Assembly: GCA_035534495.1 (NCBI GenBank)
Contig: DATLRW010000073.1
Coordinates: forward strand, 1 to 24,116
Source of the DNA: JAKASX01 sp035534495
Lineage (GTDB): Bacteria > Acidobacteriota > Terriglobia > Acidiferrales > UBA7541
Direction of reading: 5' to 3'
DNA: 24,116 nucleotides
Shown here: positions 7,600 to 15,353 of the stretch, one piece after another
Numbering within the stretch: the first letter of the stretch is position 1
How the letters are laid out: the number at the start of each line of letters is the position of its first letter
Position numbers and translations under genes: made by a program
Notes under the pieces: generated by a model
Database searches by the model: none
The model's input: the letters and a program-made list of their open reading frames with translations, nothing else
What the model was told of the DNA's origin: nothing

Positions 7600-8720
7600 C
7601 GGCCCTTTTCCCCGGCGAGAAACTGGGGCGATTCGATGGGCCGGGTTGCCAGACGATCGTGATCGCGCCACTTGCCTCCCACGCCGCGCAGGCCATCGGC
7701 AAATCCGTGGAGCGCGGCTCGGGCACAGGCCGGGCCCGCGAGTGAATATTTCACCGCCCTGGCCAGGCACAGCAGCGGGTTCACCGCATGGAACAGCAAA
7801 CGCAAGGCGGGCGGCAACGCCGCATTGGCTGCCAGGATTTTGCCTCTTTCCCTGTAATAGAAGAGAAGCGGGCCACGCGATCCGCCCGAGCTGGCCGAGC
7901 CTTTATGCCACACGACGGCGTCTCGCACGTTGGCAACCATGGCCCCGCGTTTGCGGGCCAGATGACAGAAGAGTTGATCTTCCCAGTACAGAAATATTCG
8001 CGACGAAAAACATTCGCCGTCGAGGCGCAGGAACTCATCGAGAACGCGCCGGGAAACCAGCATCGCCGCCCCGCTCACCACTCCCGACTCGCACAATGCA
8101 CCCGTGCTTGGCCCGCGGCGCCCGGGACGAATCAGGGGGGCAAACAGGAATCTGGGCAAGGATAAAGACAAGGGCAGGCTCGGGGGCGCGCCGGAAGCTT
8201 CCGGAGTTCGCTGGATGGGCGCGAGTATGGCGCGCGGGAAACGGGAACCTGCATCGACGAGGATCGAAAGGGAGTGAACGGCCAGAGTCGCGTCGTTATT
8301 CAGGAAGAAATCGTAGTGGACTCCTTTTCGTTGTAACGAATACGTGACAGCGAGGTTGTTTCCTCCGGCCCAGCCGAGGTTCTCCCGGCTCCGAACCAGC
8401 ACCAGCCTCTTTCCCGATTCAACCGCATCGAGCCTGGCTTCTTCCTCCGGCCTCCCGCCGGCCAGGGCGGCCTGCCTGTCGTACTCCACAACAACCGCTT
8501 CTTTGCCCAGGCGTCGGGTGGCCCAACGGCGTATCCGATCGAGCGAACCATCCCAGGACCCGTTGTCTACGACAACCGCCAGGAAGTTCGGATAATCCTG
8601 CGCAAAAACGGAGTCGAGGCATTCGGTCGTATCCCGCCAGCCATTCCAGTTCAGGATGCTGATGACGACAAGGGGCGCGGCCGCCCGGCGCAGGCCGCCC
8701 GCGCGGACAGGAGGGTTCAA
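7596..8720 (-). CDS. Glycosyltransferase family 2, rhamnosyltransferase-like
   Basis: A 374-residue GT-A enzyme. It shows 'VVISILNWNGWRDTTECL', 'AVVVDNGSWDGS', 'RENLGWAGGNN' and 'FFLNNDATL', the motif set of the WcaA/RfbF-like subgroup of GT2 enzymes, many of which move rhamnose. 'ESGVVSGAAMLVSRRVLDEF' and 'FLYWEDQLFCHLARKRG' match the acceptor-side helices of that subgroup. The start is a TTG at 8720 that overlaps the preceding TGA, with GGGGACGGG just upstream; no ATG precedes the first beta-strand. The rhamnose link is by family resemblance only, since no dTDP-rhamnose synthesis genes are in the window. Confidence 0.88.
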   Translation of the reverse strand: MNPPVRAGGLRRAAAPLVVISILNWNGWRDTTECLDSVFAQDYPNFLAVVVDNGSWDGSLDRIRRWATRRLGKEAVVVEYDRQAALAGGRPEEEARLDAVESGKRLVLVRSRENLGWAGGNNLAVTYSLQRKGVHYDFFLNNDATLAVHSLSILVDAGSRFPRAILAPIQRTPEASGAPPSLPLSLSLPRFLFAPLIRPGRRGPSTGALCESGVVSGAAMLVSRRVLDEFLRLDGECFSSRIFLYWEDQLFCHLARKRGAMVANVRDAVVWHKGSASSGGSRGPLLFYYRERGKILAANAALPPALRLLFHAVNPLLCLARAVKYSLAGPACARAALHGFADGLRGVGGKWRDHDRLATRPIESPQFLAGEKGR

Positions 8721-9967
8721 CGGCCCGTCCCCAGCGGGACGGCGGTGGGCGTGGATTCACGCAGCGATCCGAGAAGGATTTGCTCCATCGTCGATACGGA
8801 TTTTTCCCAGGTAAACTCTTTCGAAATCTCGTTTCCGGCACAGGCGATGCGGCGACGATAACGAGGGTCCTCGATCAGCCGGATCAGGCCGGCGGCGATG
8901 GCTCCGGGATCGCGCGCGGCGACAACCTCGGCCGTTTCCCCAGGGAATGCGTAATCTTCCGTCCCCAGCGGCGTGGTGACGACGGGAAGTCCGCAGGCCA
9001 TCGCTTCCAGAGGAAACAGCGGGAAGCTTTCGTACCAGGATGCGCCGAGCAGCATATCGGCGCTTCGGTACGCCTCGGCCAGCTGCGGGGGCTGCAGGAA
9101 TCCCAGCCATTCATATTCGGCAACCGGGTTATCGGGCGGCAGGATGGCCGGAGGACCATACACCAGCCAGCGTATGGTTCTTCCGCGAAGGGCGTTTCTG
9201 GCGATCTTCATGGCCTCCGCCATTTCACAAAACCCTTTCCAGGCGATCCGATTCCCGCTGTAACTGATGACGGTGGTTGTGGTGCCGGAGGAGCGCTGGC
9301 GCGGGCTGCCGTGAAATACCGCGTGGTCAATGGCATTCGGACAGAGGCGGATATCCGCCCCGGGGAATTCGCTCTCGACTTTCCCCTTGAGCCAGGAAGA
9401 GTTGGCAATCAGTCCGAGCCCCGAGCGATAGGAAATTTCGGCCTGCGCCGTCAGCAGATTCCTGTCCGTCCTCTCGGCGAACTGGTATGGCTCGTAATGC
9501 TGCATGAAATAGAATCGACGGCCGCTACCGCTAAGGCGAAGGGGAAGAGCGATCCACGAGGCGGTGGCCAGCGTGATGTCGGCCGGCGGCAGGACGCGCC
9601 GCAGGTAGCGGCAGGCCACTCCAATTTGAAGATCGGCGGGAAGCACCCCGGGACGAAAAGCCAGGCAAGCGAAGGCCAACTCGCCCAGCGCGGATTCAAA
9701 ACCTTCCTTGCGCCTGCGCAGCAGGGCGCCGGCACAATCCCTGGCGGCGACGACAAGCCACTCGCAACGGCTGGCAACCGAAGACGTGACAATATTGCCC
9801 ACCGGCCGCGGGAACCAGTCCGGCCTGTTGCGGCAAGGGAGCACGGAAGCGACCGTGACCTCGTGTCCCCTGGCGGCCAACCCACTGGCATATTCCATCA
9901 CGCACCAGATGCCCCCCGAGAAGGTTTTCGGTGAAAAACCAACCCCGATAATGTTGATTTTGGCCAT
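8717..9967 (-). CDS. Glycosyltransferase family 4 (GT-B)
   Basis: A 416-residue GT-B enzyme. 'INIIGVGFSPKTFSGGIW' opens the acceptor domain and 'YASGLAARGHEVTVAS' follows. The central 'FYFMQHYEPYQF' and 'LGLIANSSWLK' stretches and 'LCPNAIDHAVFH' resemble WsaF-type and other rhamnan or S-layer glycan transferases. The donor motif 'YESFPLFPLEAMACGLPVVT' has both EX7E glutamates. The ATG at 9967 begins immediately after the stop of the UDP-galactopyranose mutase gene, so the two are translated together. It probably extends the repeat unit in the cytoplasm; the donor sugar is unknown. Confidence 0.9.
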   Translation of the reverse strand: MAKINIIGVGFSPKTFSGGIWCVMEYASGLAARGHEVTVASVLPCRNRPDWFPRPVGNIVTSSVASRCEWLVVAARDCAGALLRRRKEGFESALGELAFACLAFRPGVLPADLQIGVACRYLRRVLPPADITLATASWIALPLRLSGSGRRFYFMQHYEPYQFAERTDRNLLTAQAEISYRSGLGLIANSSWLKGKVESEFPGADIRLCPNAIDHAVFHGSPRQRSSGTTTTVISYSGNRIAWKGFCEMAEAMKIARNALRGRTIRWLVYGPPAILPPDNPVAEYEWLGFLQPPQLAEAYRSADMLLGASWYESFPLFPLEAMACGLPVVTTPLGTEDYAFPGETAEVVAARDPGAIAAGLIRLIEDPRYRRRIACAGNEISKEFTWEKSVSTMEQILLGSLRESTPTAVPLGTGR

Positions 9968-11074
9968 TCACACGCTCGCGAACGAGCCGGCCAGAACGCC
10001 GTCGGCGGCCTTGAGCGCCGCCGCGACGGCCTGGTCCATGTTGAGGTAGCGATACTGCGCCAGGCGGCCGACAAAGGTGACGTCCTTCTCGGCGCGCGCT
10101 AGCTCCTCATACCGCTTGTAGAGCCGGATATTGTCCGGGGTCGGGATCGGGTAATACGGTTCGCCACCAGGCTGCGGGAACTCGCGAACAATCGAGGTCC
10201 CCGGATGGTCCTGTCCGGTCAGGTGCTTGAATTCGGTGATGCGGGTGAACGGGAGATGATTCGGGTAGTTGACCGTGGCAACCGGCTGAAAGCGGCCGAC
10301 GCCGGCCAGGTGCTCATGCTCGAACCGGAGCGAACGGTAGGGTAATCGGCCGAGGCGCCAATCGAAGTAGGCGTCGATTGGACCCGTAAAGACGATGTGT
10401 CCCGCGTGAATGCGGCCACGAACGCCGGCAAAGTCCGCGCCCAGCTCGCGGCTGATTTTCGGGTGGTCCAGCATTTTCTCGAACATCCCCGTGTACCCGT
10501 CGCGCGGCATCGCCTGAAACCAGTCCAGGAAGTAACGATCGTCCGCGCCGGCATGAAAGCGGACGCGGCCGCAGACGGCGGCGCTCAGCTCGGAGGGATC
10601 GAGCCCCCATTGTTTCCGCGTGTAGCCACGGAAGAATTTTTCGTAAAGATCGCGGCCCACGGCGTCGAGCACAACGTCTTCGCTGGTCAGAATCGGACTG
10701 CGTGGCAGGCGCGCGCGATCGAGGAAGGCCTCTGCGCCGGCCTCGTCCAGATCGAGCCCGTAGAGCATATTCAGGGTGATCCGGTTGACGGGAAACGGCA
10801 CCAGCTTGCCGTCGATGGAGGCGAGAACGCGGTGCTCGTATGGCCGCCACTCGGTGAATTTCGAAAGATAGTCCACCACCGGGGCGGAATTGGTGTGGAA
10901 GATGTGGGGGCCGTAGCGGTGGACGAGCAGGCCGTGCGAATCATACTCGTCGTAGGCGTTGCCTCCGACGTGAAAACGCCGGTCGATGAGGTGGACGCGG
11001 GCGCCGGCGCTCGCCAGACGCCGGGCGGCGACGCTGCCGGCAAATCCGGCGCCCACAACGAGAAAATCAAACAT
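9968..11074 (-). CDS. glf: UDP-galactopyranose mutase
   Basis: A 368-residue FAD enzyme that interconverts UDP-galactopyranose and UDP-galactofuranose, the donor for galactofuranose residues in bacterial glycans. The FAD-binding 'VVGAGFAGSVAARRLA' lies at residues 6-21, followed by 'LIDRRFHVGGNAYDE' and the diagnostic 'RYGPHIFHTNS' (about 53-63). Further signatures are 'RGYTRKQWG', 'VFTGPIDAYFDWRLG', 'YPIPTPDN' and C-terminal 'FVGRLAQYRYLNMDQ'. Length matches the bacterial family. The ATG at 11074 overlaps the flippase stop by 8 bp; a GTG at 11089 is an alternative. Its place among glycosyltransferases implies the exported glycan contains galactofuranose and that one of the neighbouring transferases uses UDP-Galf. 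Confidence 0.96.
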   Translation of the reverse strand: MFDFLVVGAGFAGSVAARRLASAGARVHLIDRRFHVGGNAYDEYDSHGLLVHRYGPHIFHTNSAPVVDYLSKFTEWRPYEHRVLASIDGKLVPFPVNRITLNMLYGLDLDEAGAEAFLDRARLPRSPILTSEDVVLDAVGRDLYEKFFRGYTRKQWGLDPSELSAAVCGRVRFHAGADDRYFLDWFQAMPRDGYTGMFEKMLDHPKISRELGADFAGVRGRIHAGHIVFTGPIDAYFDWRLGRLPYRSLRFEHEHLAGVGRFQPVATVNYPNHLPFTRITEFKHLTGQDHPGTSIVREFPQPGGEPYYPIPTPDNIRLYKRYEELARAEKDVTFVGRLAQYRYLNMDQAVAAALKAADGVLAGSFASV

Positions 11075-12380
11075 GGACGGCTTCGACACCTTCGGATGGG
11101 GGGTTCATCGAGGGAGCCAGGCGATGGCGCCACAAATACACGAACATGCAGGCCGTCACCAGGCATTCCGAGCCGGCAACGGAAAGAGCCATGCCACTGG
11201 CCTGCCAGCGCGGAACCAACAGGAGACTCAAACCAACATTGAACAGTCCCGCCGTCACCAGAACCATCGCGAAGGCCCGGTCCCGTTTGAATGGCACCAT
11301 GACCTGGATTCCGAGCACGTTGCTCACGGCGATGACAAAGGGCAGAACGGAAAGGATTTGCAGCACGGCGATGGAGGGTGCGAACGGCCGGCCGAAGGCC
11401 ACGGGCACGAGCCAGGGCCCCGCGGCCAGCAGAACGCCGCTGAGAACGGCGCCCAATCCACCCTGCAGGAGAAGCATTCTCCCGGCCAGCCGCAAGGCCG
11501 CTTCGCGCGACTGGGAAGCCAGGCGGCTCGCCCGCGGGAAAACGGCCTGTTGCAACGGTCCCCAGGCGCCCATGGCTATTTTCACGAGCCGTTCGGCGGC
11601 GCTGTAGTATCCCGCGACGGTCATATTCGTCAGCATCCCCAGAATGAACACGTTTCCGGATGTGTACAAGGCAACGGCCGACTGGGAAAAGAAAATCGTG
11701 AACCCCTGCCGGAGCTGATGAGCGATTCCCTGCCAGCGCGGTAGAACCCAACGGACTCCCAGGCTCCTCCTCGCGTGGGTCCATAGCCAGATACTTCCCA
11801 GCCCGGCCGTGGCGGCTTGCAGCCCGAGCCACACAGCCGTGTCGCCCGGCTTCCTGACGAAAAGGAACAGGGCGGGAACGTAGGCCAGCCGGAGCAGCAC
11901 GCCGACGCGGGCGGAAAATTGCAGCTCCTCCATGCCCTGGTAAAGCCAGCCGGGGTTAAGCGTGCCGAAGGCGACGGCCAGGAAGGCGATCCACGCGTCG
12001 GCGGCTACCGCATGCAGGCGGGCAATCAGCGCGACCGAAATGCCGAAGGCGACCAGGCAAACGGTAAGCAGCAGCAACTCCACCGATATGACCTCACTCG
12101 CAATCCGCGAAACGGCTTCGATGCTCTCGCGGTTGACCGAAATTTCCCGCGAAGCCGTAAGTCCGAATCCATACGCGGCAACGACGCCGGCCAGTCCGGC
12201 CAGCGACAACGCGAAGGCTCCCGAGCCGTAACCAGCGGGCGTCAAAACCCTGACGGTATAAGGAACGGTGATGAGCGGCACGACCGTATTCGCGACGAAT
12301 GCGGCATACAAGGCAATCGTATTGCGAGCCAGCCTGTTTTGCCGAAATGGCAGCCAATTCCGATGCACGGTATGCGTCAC
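11067..12380 (-). CDS. Lipid-linked oligosaccharide flippase (Wzx-like, MOP superfamily)
   Basis: A polytopic inner-membrane protein of about 437 residues, predicted to flip undecaprenyl-diphosphate-linked repeat units to the periplasm. 'LARNTIALYAAFVANTVVPL' and 'VPYTVRVLTPAGYGSGAFAL' are the typical N-terminal helices of Wzx/RfbX proteins. 'NPGWLYQGMEELQFSA', 'SQSAVALYTSGNVFILG' and 'AGYYSAAERLVKIAMG' match later conserved segments. The start is uncertain: the upstream gene's stop overlaps an ATG in the wrong frame, which runs only 20 codons. The nearest fitting start is the GTG at 12380 (a TTG/ATG further up at 12485/12476 would overlap the preceding gene). The fold clearly begins by residue 15-20 from 12380. 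Confidence 0.92.
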   Translation of the reverse strand: MTHTVHRNWLPFRQNRLARNTIALYAAFVANTVVPLITVPYTVRVLTPAGYGSGAFALSLAGLAGVVAAYGFGLTASREISVNRESIEAVSRIASEVISVELLLLTVCLVAFGISVALIARLHAVAADAWIAFLAVAFGTLNPGWLYQGMEELQFSARVGVLLRLAYVPALFLFVRKPGDTAVWLGLQAATAGLGSIWLWTHARRSLGVRWVLPRWQGIAHQLRQGFTIFFSQSAVALYTSGNVFILGMLTNMTVAGYYSAAERLVKIAMGAWGPLQQAVFPRASRLASQSREAALRLAGRMLLLQGGLGAVLSGVLLAAGPWLVPVAFGRPFAPSIAVLQILSVLPFVIAVSNVLGIQVMVPFKRDRAFAMVLVTAGLFNVGLSLLLVPRWQASGMALSVAGSECLVTACMFVYLWRHRLAPSMNPPSEGVEAVHV

Positions 12381-12435
12381 CGCTCGCGGGCTTGGCCGCT
12401 CGCCGCGAAAAACCGCCCCGCCGTTCCGCCGTTTG

Positions 12436-13209
12436 TCATTCGTACCTTCTGAGGCCGTAGACGTCGAGCAGCGCATGCGCGGCAAATTGCGGCCCGTAGA
12501 TCAGGGCCCGGCGCCACACCTTTCGCGGCTCCTGGATCAGCCTCCAGAGCCACTCGAAGCCCGACCGGATGGCCCATTCGGGCGCGCTCCTCACGTTTCC
12601 GCTGGCGAATTTGACGGCGGCGCCGACAGCCACGGCGACCGAGGCATGAAGCTTCGAGCGATGGTCATAAATCCACTGCTCCTGTTTCGGCAGGCCGAGG
12701 GCGACCCATACCACGTCGGGGCTGGCCGCATTGATCGTTTCCACGGCGCGGGCTTCTTCTTGCGGAGTGAGGACCCGAAACGGAGGGGAATAGGAACCGG
12801 CAATTCTCAGCCGGGGAAAATGAGCGAGCAGCCGGCGGCGGCACTGCGCGAGCGTTTCTTCCGTATCGCCATAGAAAAAATTCGAAAACCCCTTTCTCTC
12901 AGCGAGGCGGCAAAACTCCCACAGGAGATCGGCGCCGCGAATCTGGCTGGTTGGCGAGCCGGCCTTGCGCGCAACGGCTCGAGCGGTCCATCGGCCGTCA
13001 GGCAGGGAAAGATCGGCGCTTTTCAGGATAGTCTTAAACAAAGGCCGCCGGCGTCCCTCGATAATTCCATGCGAATTGGTCAGGGCGATAGAACGGCACG
13101 GGCTGCCTTCGACAATCCAGCGTTCCATGATGCGAAGGACGTCGTTCATGCCGAGAACGTCGACCGGCACGCCCAGAACATGAACCCGGCTCGAAGTATC
13201 GGGCATCAT
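12436..13209 (-). CDS. WecG/TagA/CpsF-type glycosyltransferase (GT26)
   Basis: A 257-residue GT26 enzyme. Members transfer N-acetylmannosamine(uronic acid) or glucose to a lipid-linked first sugar, the second committed step of many capsule and teichoic acid pathways. 'VHVLGVPVDVLGMNDVL', 'ALTNSHGI' (Asn45), 'SADLSLPDGRW' with the catalytic-base Asp at about 71, 'RGADLL', 'DVVWVALGLPKQEQWI', 'VAVGAAVKFASG' and 'GFEWLWRLIQEPRKVWRR' form the full set of family blocks. The ATG at 13209 follows GAGGG by 8 nt. It sits next to the initiating phosphoglycosyltransferase, consistent with acting second. The C-terminal 'EPRKVWRRALIYGPQF' is the membrane-associating tail described for TagA-type enzymes. 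Confidence 0.92.
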   Translation of the reverse strand: MMPDTSSRVHVLGVPVDVLGMNDVLRIMERWIVEGSPCRSIALTNSHGIIEGRRRPLFKTILKSADLSLPDGRWTARAVARKAGSPTSQIRGADLLWEFCRLAERKGFSNFFYGDTEETLAQCRRRLLAHFPRLRIAGSYSPPFRVLTPQEEARAVETINAASPDVVWVALGLPKQEQWIYDHRSKLHASVAVAVGAAVKFASGNVRSAPEWAIRSGFEWLWRLIQEPRKVWRRALIYGPQFAAHALLDVYGLRRYE

Positions 13210-13246
13210 CGTCAAGACCCTCGTGTGCTTGCCTCGCGGCGCGAGA

Positions 13247-13969
13247 TTACCCCGCGGGATTCCCCGGTGAGGAGCTGATGATCAGGCGCGCTGGGGCCGG
13301 CTGAGTTTTAGGAGCCGTATTCCGCGGTCGTAGCCGCCGGGTGAGGCCCGGCAGTTTCGGAGAGCGCATCTCCCATCCGGCGGCAAATGTGACGAGGAAA
13401 GAGACCAGCACGAGGCGAAAATCGAGCCAGACATTTCGCCGGCGAATGTAGAGCAGGTCGTAGCGAAGCTTTTTCCGGCGGGACAACTCACTGTGTCCGT
13501 AAATCTGCGCGAGGCCCGTCAGCCCCGGCAGAACCGAGTGGCGCAAGTCGAACGAGGGGACCTCGCGTCGAAACCGCTCGACCAGCTCGGTCCATTCCGG
13601 CCGAGGACCGACAAAGCTCATCTCCCCTCGGAAGATGTTCCAGAGTTGAGGCAGCTCGTCCATGGCCCTGGCGCGCAGCAGGCGTCCAACACGGGTGATG
13701 CGGGGATCGTTCCACGATGCCGGTAAGGGGCCCACCTTCCGGCCGGAATCGGCCGCCATCGAGCGGAATTTCCAGCTGATAAATTCCCGACAATCCTTCC
13801 CCACGCGCGTCTGCGAATAGAAGACGGGCCCTCCATCATCGAGCTTCACCGCCAAGGCGATGACGGCCCAGAGGGGGATGGAGACGATCAGACCGATTCC
13901 GGAGAGCAACAGATCGAAAGTGCGTTTCCACACGGCTGTTTGCTTCCTTTGTTTATGAATTGAAAACAA
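13247..13969 (-). CDS. Initiating phosphoglycosyltransferase (undecaprenyl-phosphate sugar phosphotransferase)
   Basis: A 240-residue small monotopic phosphoglycosyltransferase of the bacterial sugar transferase family (WcaJ/PglC-like catalytic domain without the long N-terminal helices). 'KRTFDLLLSGIGLIVSIP' is the re-entrant membrane helix with its breaking Pro32. 'DDGGPVFYSQTRVGKD' and 'FISWKFRSM' follow, then the catalytic Asp-Glu pair in 'MDELPQLWNIFRGEMSFVG' (D104, E105) and 'LPGLTGLAQIYG'. It would load the first sugar-1-phosphate on undecaprenyl phosphate. The listed start is TTG at 13969; a GTG at 13933 after AAGGAAG has the better ribosome binding site and may be the true start. The C-terminal 40 residues are a basic, proline-rich extension beyond the family domain. 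Confidence 0.94.
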   Translation of the reverse strand: MFSIHKQRKQTAVWKRTFDLLLSGIGLIVSIPLWAVIALAVKLDDGGPVFYSQTRVGKDCREFISWKFRSMAADSGRKVGPLPASWNDPRITRVGRLLRARAMDELPQLWNIFRGEMSFVGPRPEWTELVERFRREVPSFDLRHSVLPGLTGLAQIYGHSELSRRKKLRYDLLYIRRRNVWLDFRLVLVSFLVTFAAGWEMRSPKLPGLTRRLRPRNTAPKTQPAPARLIISSSPGNPAG

Positions 13970-13984
13970 AGTGAATTCCCGCGA

Positions 13985-15331
13985 TTAAACGAAATCAAAC
14001 CGATGGCGACGGCCGAGGGGAGGGGCGGTCGCCACGCCCAGACAGACCGCAAACCATGCGGCATTGGCGGGAATATGAAGATTGAAATCGACGAAACTGT
14101 GCACCAGAAGGCCGCAGCAACCCAGGCCGCAGGCAAGCTGGACCCAGCCGTCCGGGAAATGGAGACGCTCGTCCGGTTTTCCAAAAGCCGTGCGAAGGAA
14201 AATCAGCAAACCCGCCAGCAACAGCAATCCACCGGCAAGCCCGGTTTCCGCCAGGGCCTCGACGTAGTCATCGTGCGCGTGCTGCCAAACGGCATTCCCG
14301 GCGAAGCTTTGATACCGGGGAAATACATTCATGAAGTCTCCCATGCCGGCGCCCAGCCAGGGATGGTCTCGAACCATACGCAATGTGTCACGGGTGACGG
14401 CGAGGCGTTGGCCCAGGGTGACCTCGGGCGCCATCGGGAAGGAGGCTACGCTCTCGATTTTCACCCCGATACGCGCGGGATTGGTCCATACCGAAAGGGC
14501 TATGCCCGCGATGAGCGCCCCGCCGATCGCCCAGTATTGCCAACGCGCGAGATATTTCAGACGGAAGGACAGTCCTGCAAAAATGATGATCTCCGCGAGC
14601 AGGGCCACCATCCCTCCACGGGAACCGCACAGCAGGAGCGAGGCCACGGCAACGACCACGGCGAACAGCGAAAGCAGACGCCGGGGGTCGCCGGCGCGGC
14701 GCGTGAAGGCGTAGGCCGCCGCGACGGGAATGAGCATTTCCATCAAGCCGGCATAGTCGTTCCGATTGATGTAGGGACCGAAGACTGCTCCCGCCGCCGG
14801 CCGGACGCTCCAATAGATCAGTCCGTGGCTGGAAAGCGACTGAAAGATGGCCAGCAGTCCCAGGGCTGCCGCATAAATCGTGACGAACCCGCCAAATTGG
14901 CGATATGCATGCGGGGATTCGCATGCGAATAGCTGGCCGGCCAGGAAGAATAAAATCAGATCCGTCGCCAGCAGGATGAGCGCGTCGCGCGTTGCCACGC
15001 GGTCCGCCGCCACATGGCCGAATAACTGCAACAGCCCCAGCGCCAGCAAAAAAGCCCCGAGACCGTAGAGACCGGACCAGTGAATGCGAACGTAACCTTG
15101 CCGGATACAAGCCACGCCCCAAAATGCAAGCGCGCCCAGGGACAGCAGCGTCAGCACGGGCCAAGCCCACGGCTCAACCGAGCCAAGCGCCAACGGCGCG
15201 GCGCAAAGGGCGGAACCCAGAACCAGACGAGCCGCCCGGAAGCGCGCCGGTTGATTCCCCGCGCCGCCTGGCCGCCATGGAGCGGCGTCCCCTTCAACGG
15301 TAAGGCGCTCAGAGGGGAGGCTTGCGTGCAT
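13985..15331 (-). CDS. O-antigen polymerase/ligase family membrane protein (Wzy-like), first copy
   Basis: A 448-residue protein with about a dozen hydrophobic segments. The family signature is clear: 'FGPYINRNDYAGLMEMLIP', 'LLLCGSRGGMVALLAE' (the SRGG motif), 'LGQRLAVTRDTLRMVRDHP', 'WLGAGMGDFMNVFPRY', and 'HAHDDYVEALAETGLAGG', where the His-Asp-Asp and Glu-Thr-Gly residues lie in or near the large periplasmic loop. These enzymes polymerise lipid-linked repeats or ligate the finished chain. It is close to the export and TPR genes, and this subtype is often adjacent to TPR proteins. No ribosome binding site precedes the ATG at 15331, which lies 22 bp after the TPR gene's stop. Confidence 0.9.
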   Translation of the reverse strand: MHASLPSERLTVEGDAAPWRPGGAGNQPARFRAARLVLGSALCAAPLALGSVEPWAWPVLTLLSLGALAFWGVACIRQGYVRIHWSGLYGLGAFLLALGLLQLFGHVAADRVATRDALILLATDLILFFLAGQLFACESPHAYRQFGGFVTIYAAALGLLAIFQSLSSHGLIYWSVRPAAGAVFGPYINRNDYAGLMEMLIPVAAAYAFTRRAGDPRRLLSLFAVVVAVASLLLCGSRGGMVALLAEIIIFAGLSFRLKYLARWQYWAIGGALIAGIALSVWTNPARIGVKIESVASFPMAPEVTLGQRLAVTRDTLRMVRDHPWLGAGMGDFMNVFPRYQSFAGNAVWQHAHDDYVEALAETGLAGGLLLLAGLLIFLRTAFGKPDERLHFPDGWVQLACGLGCCGLLVHSFVDFNLHIPANAAWFAVCLGVATAPPLGRRHRFDFV

Positions 15332-15353
15332 TGGGTTCGACTACGGATTTCCG

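Noticed and set aside
12377..12439. Flippase start at the ATG overlapping the TagA-type stop
   Set aside because: That ATG is in a different frame and reads only 20 codons. No frameshift is needed because the flippase fold begins near 12340.
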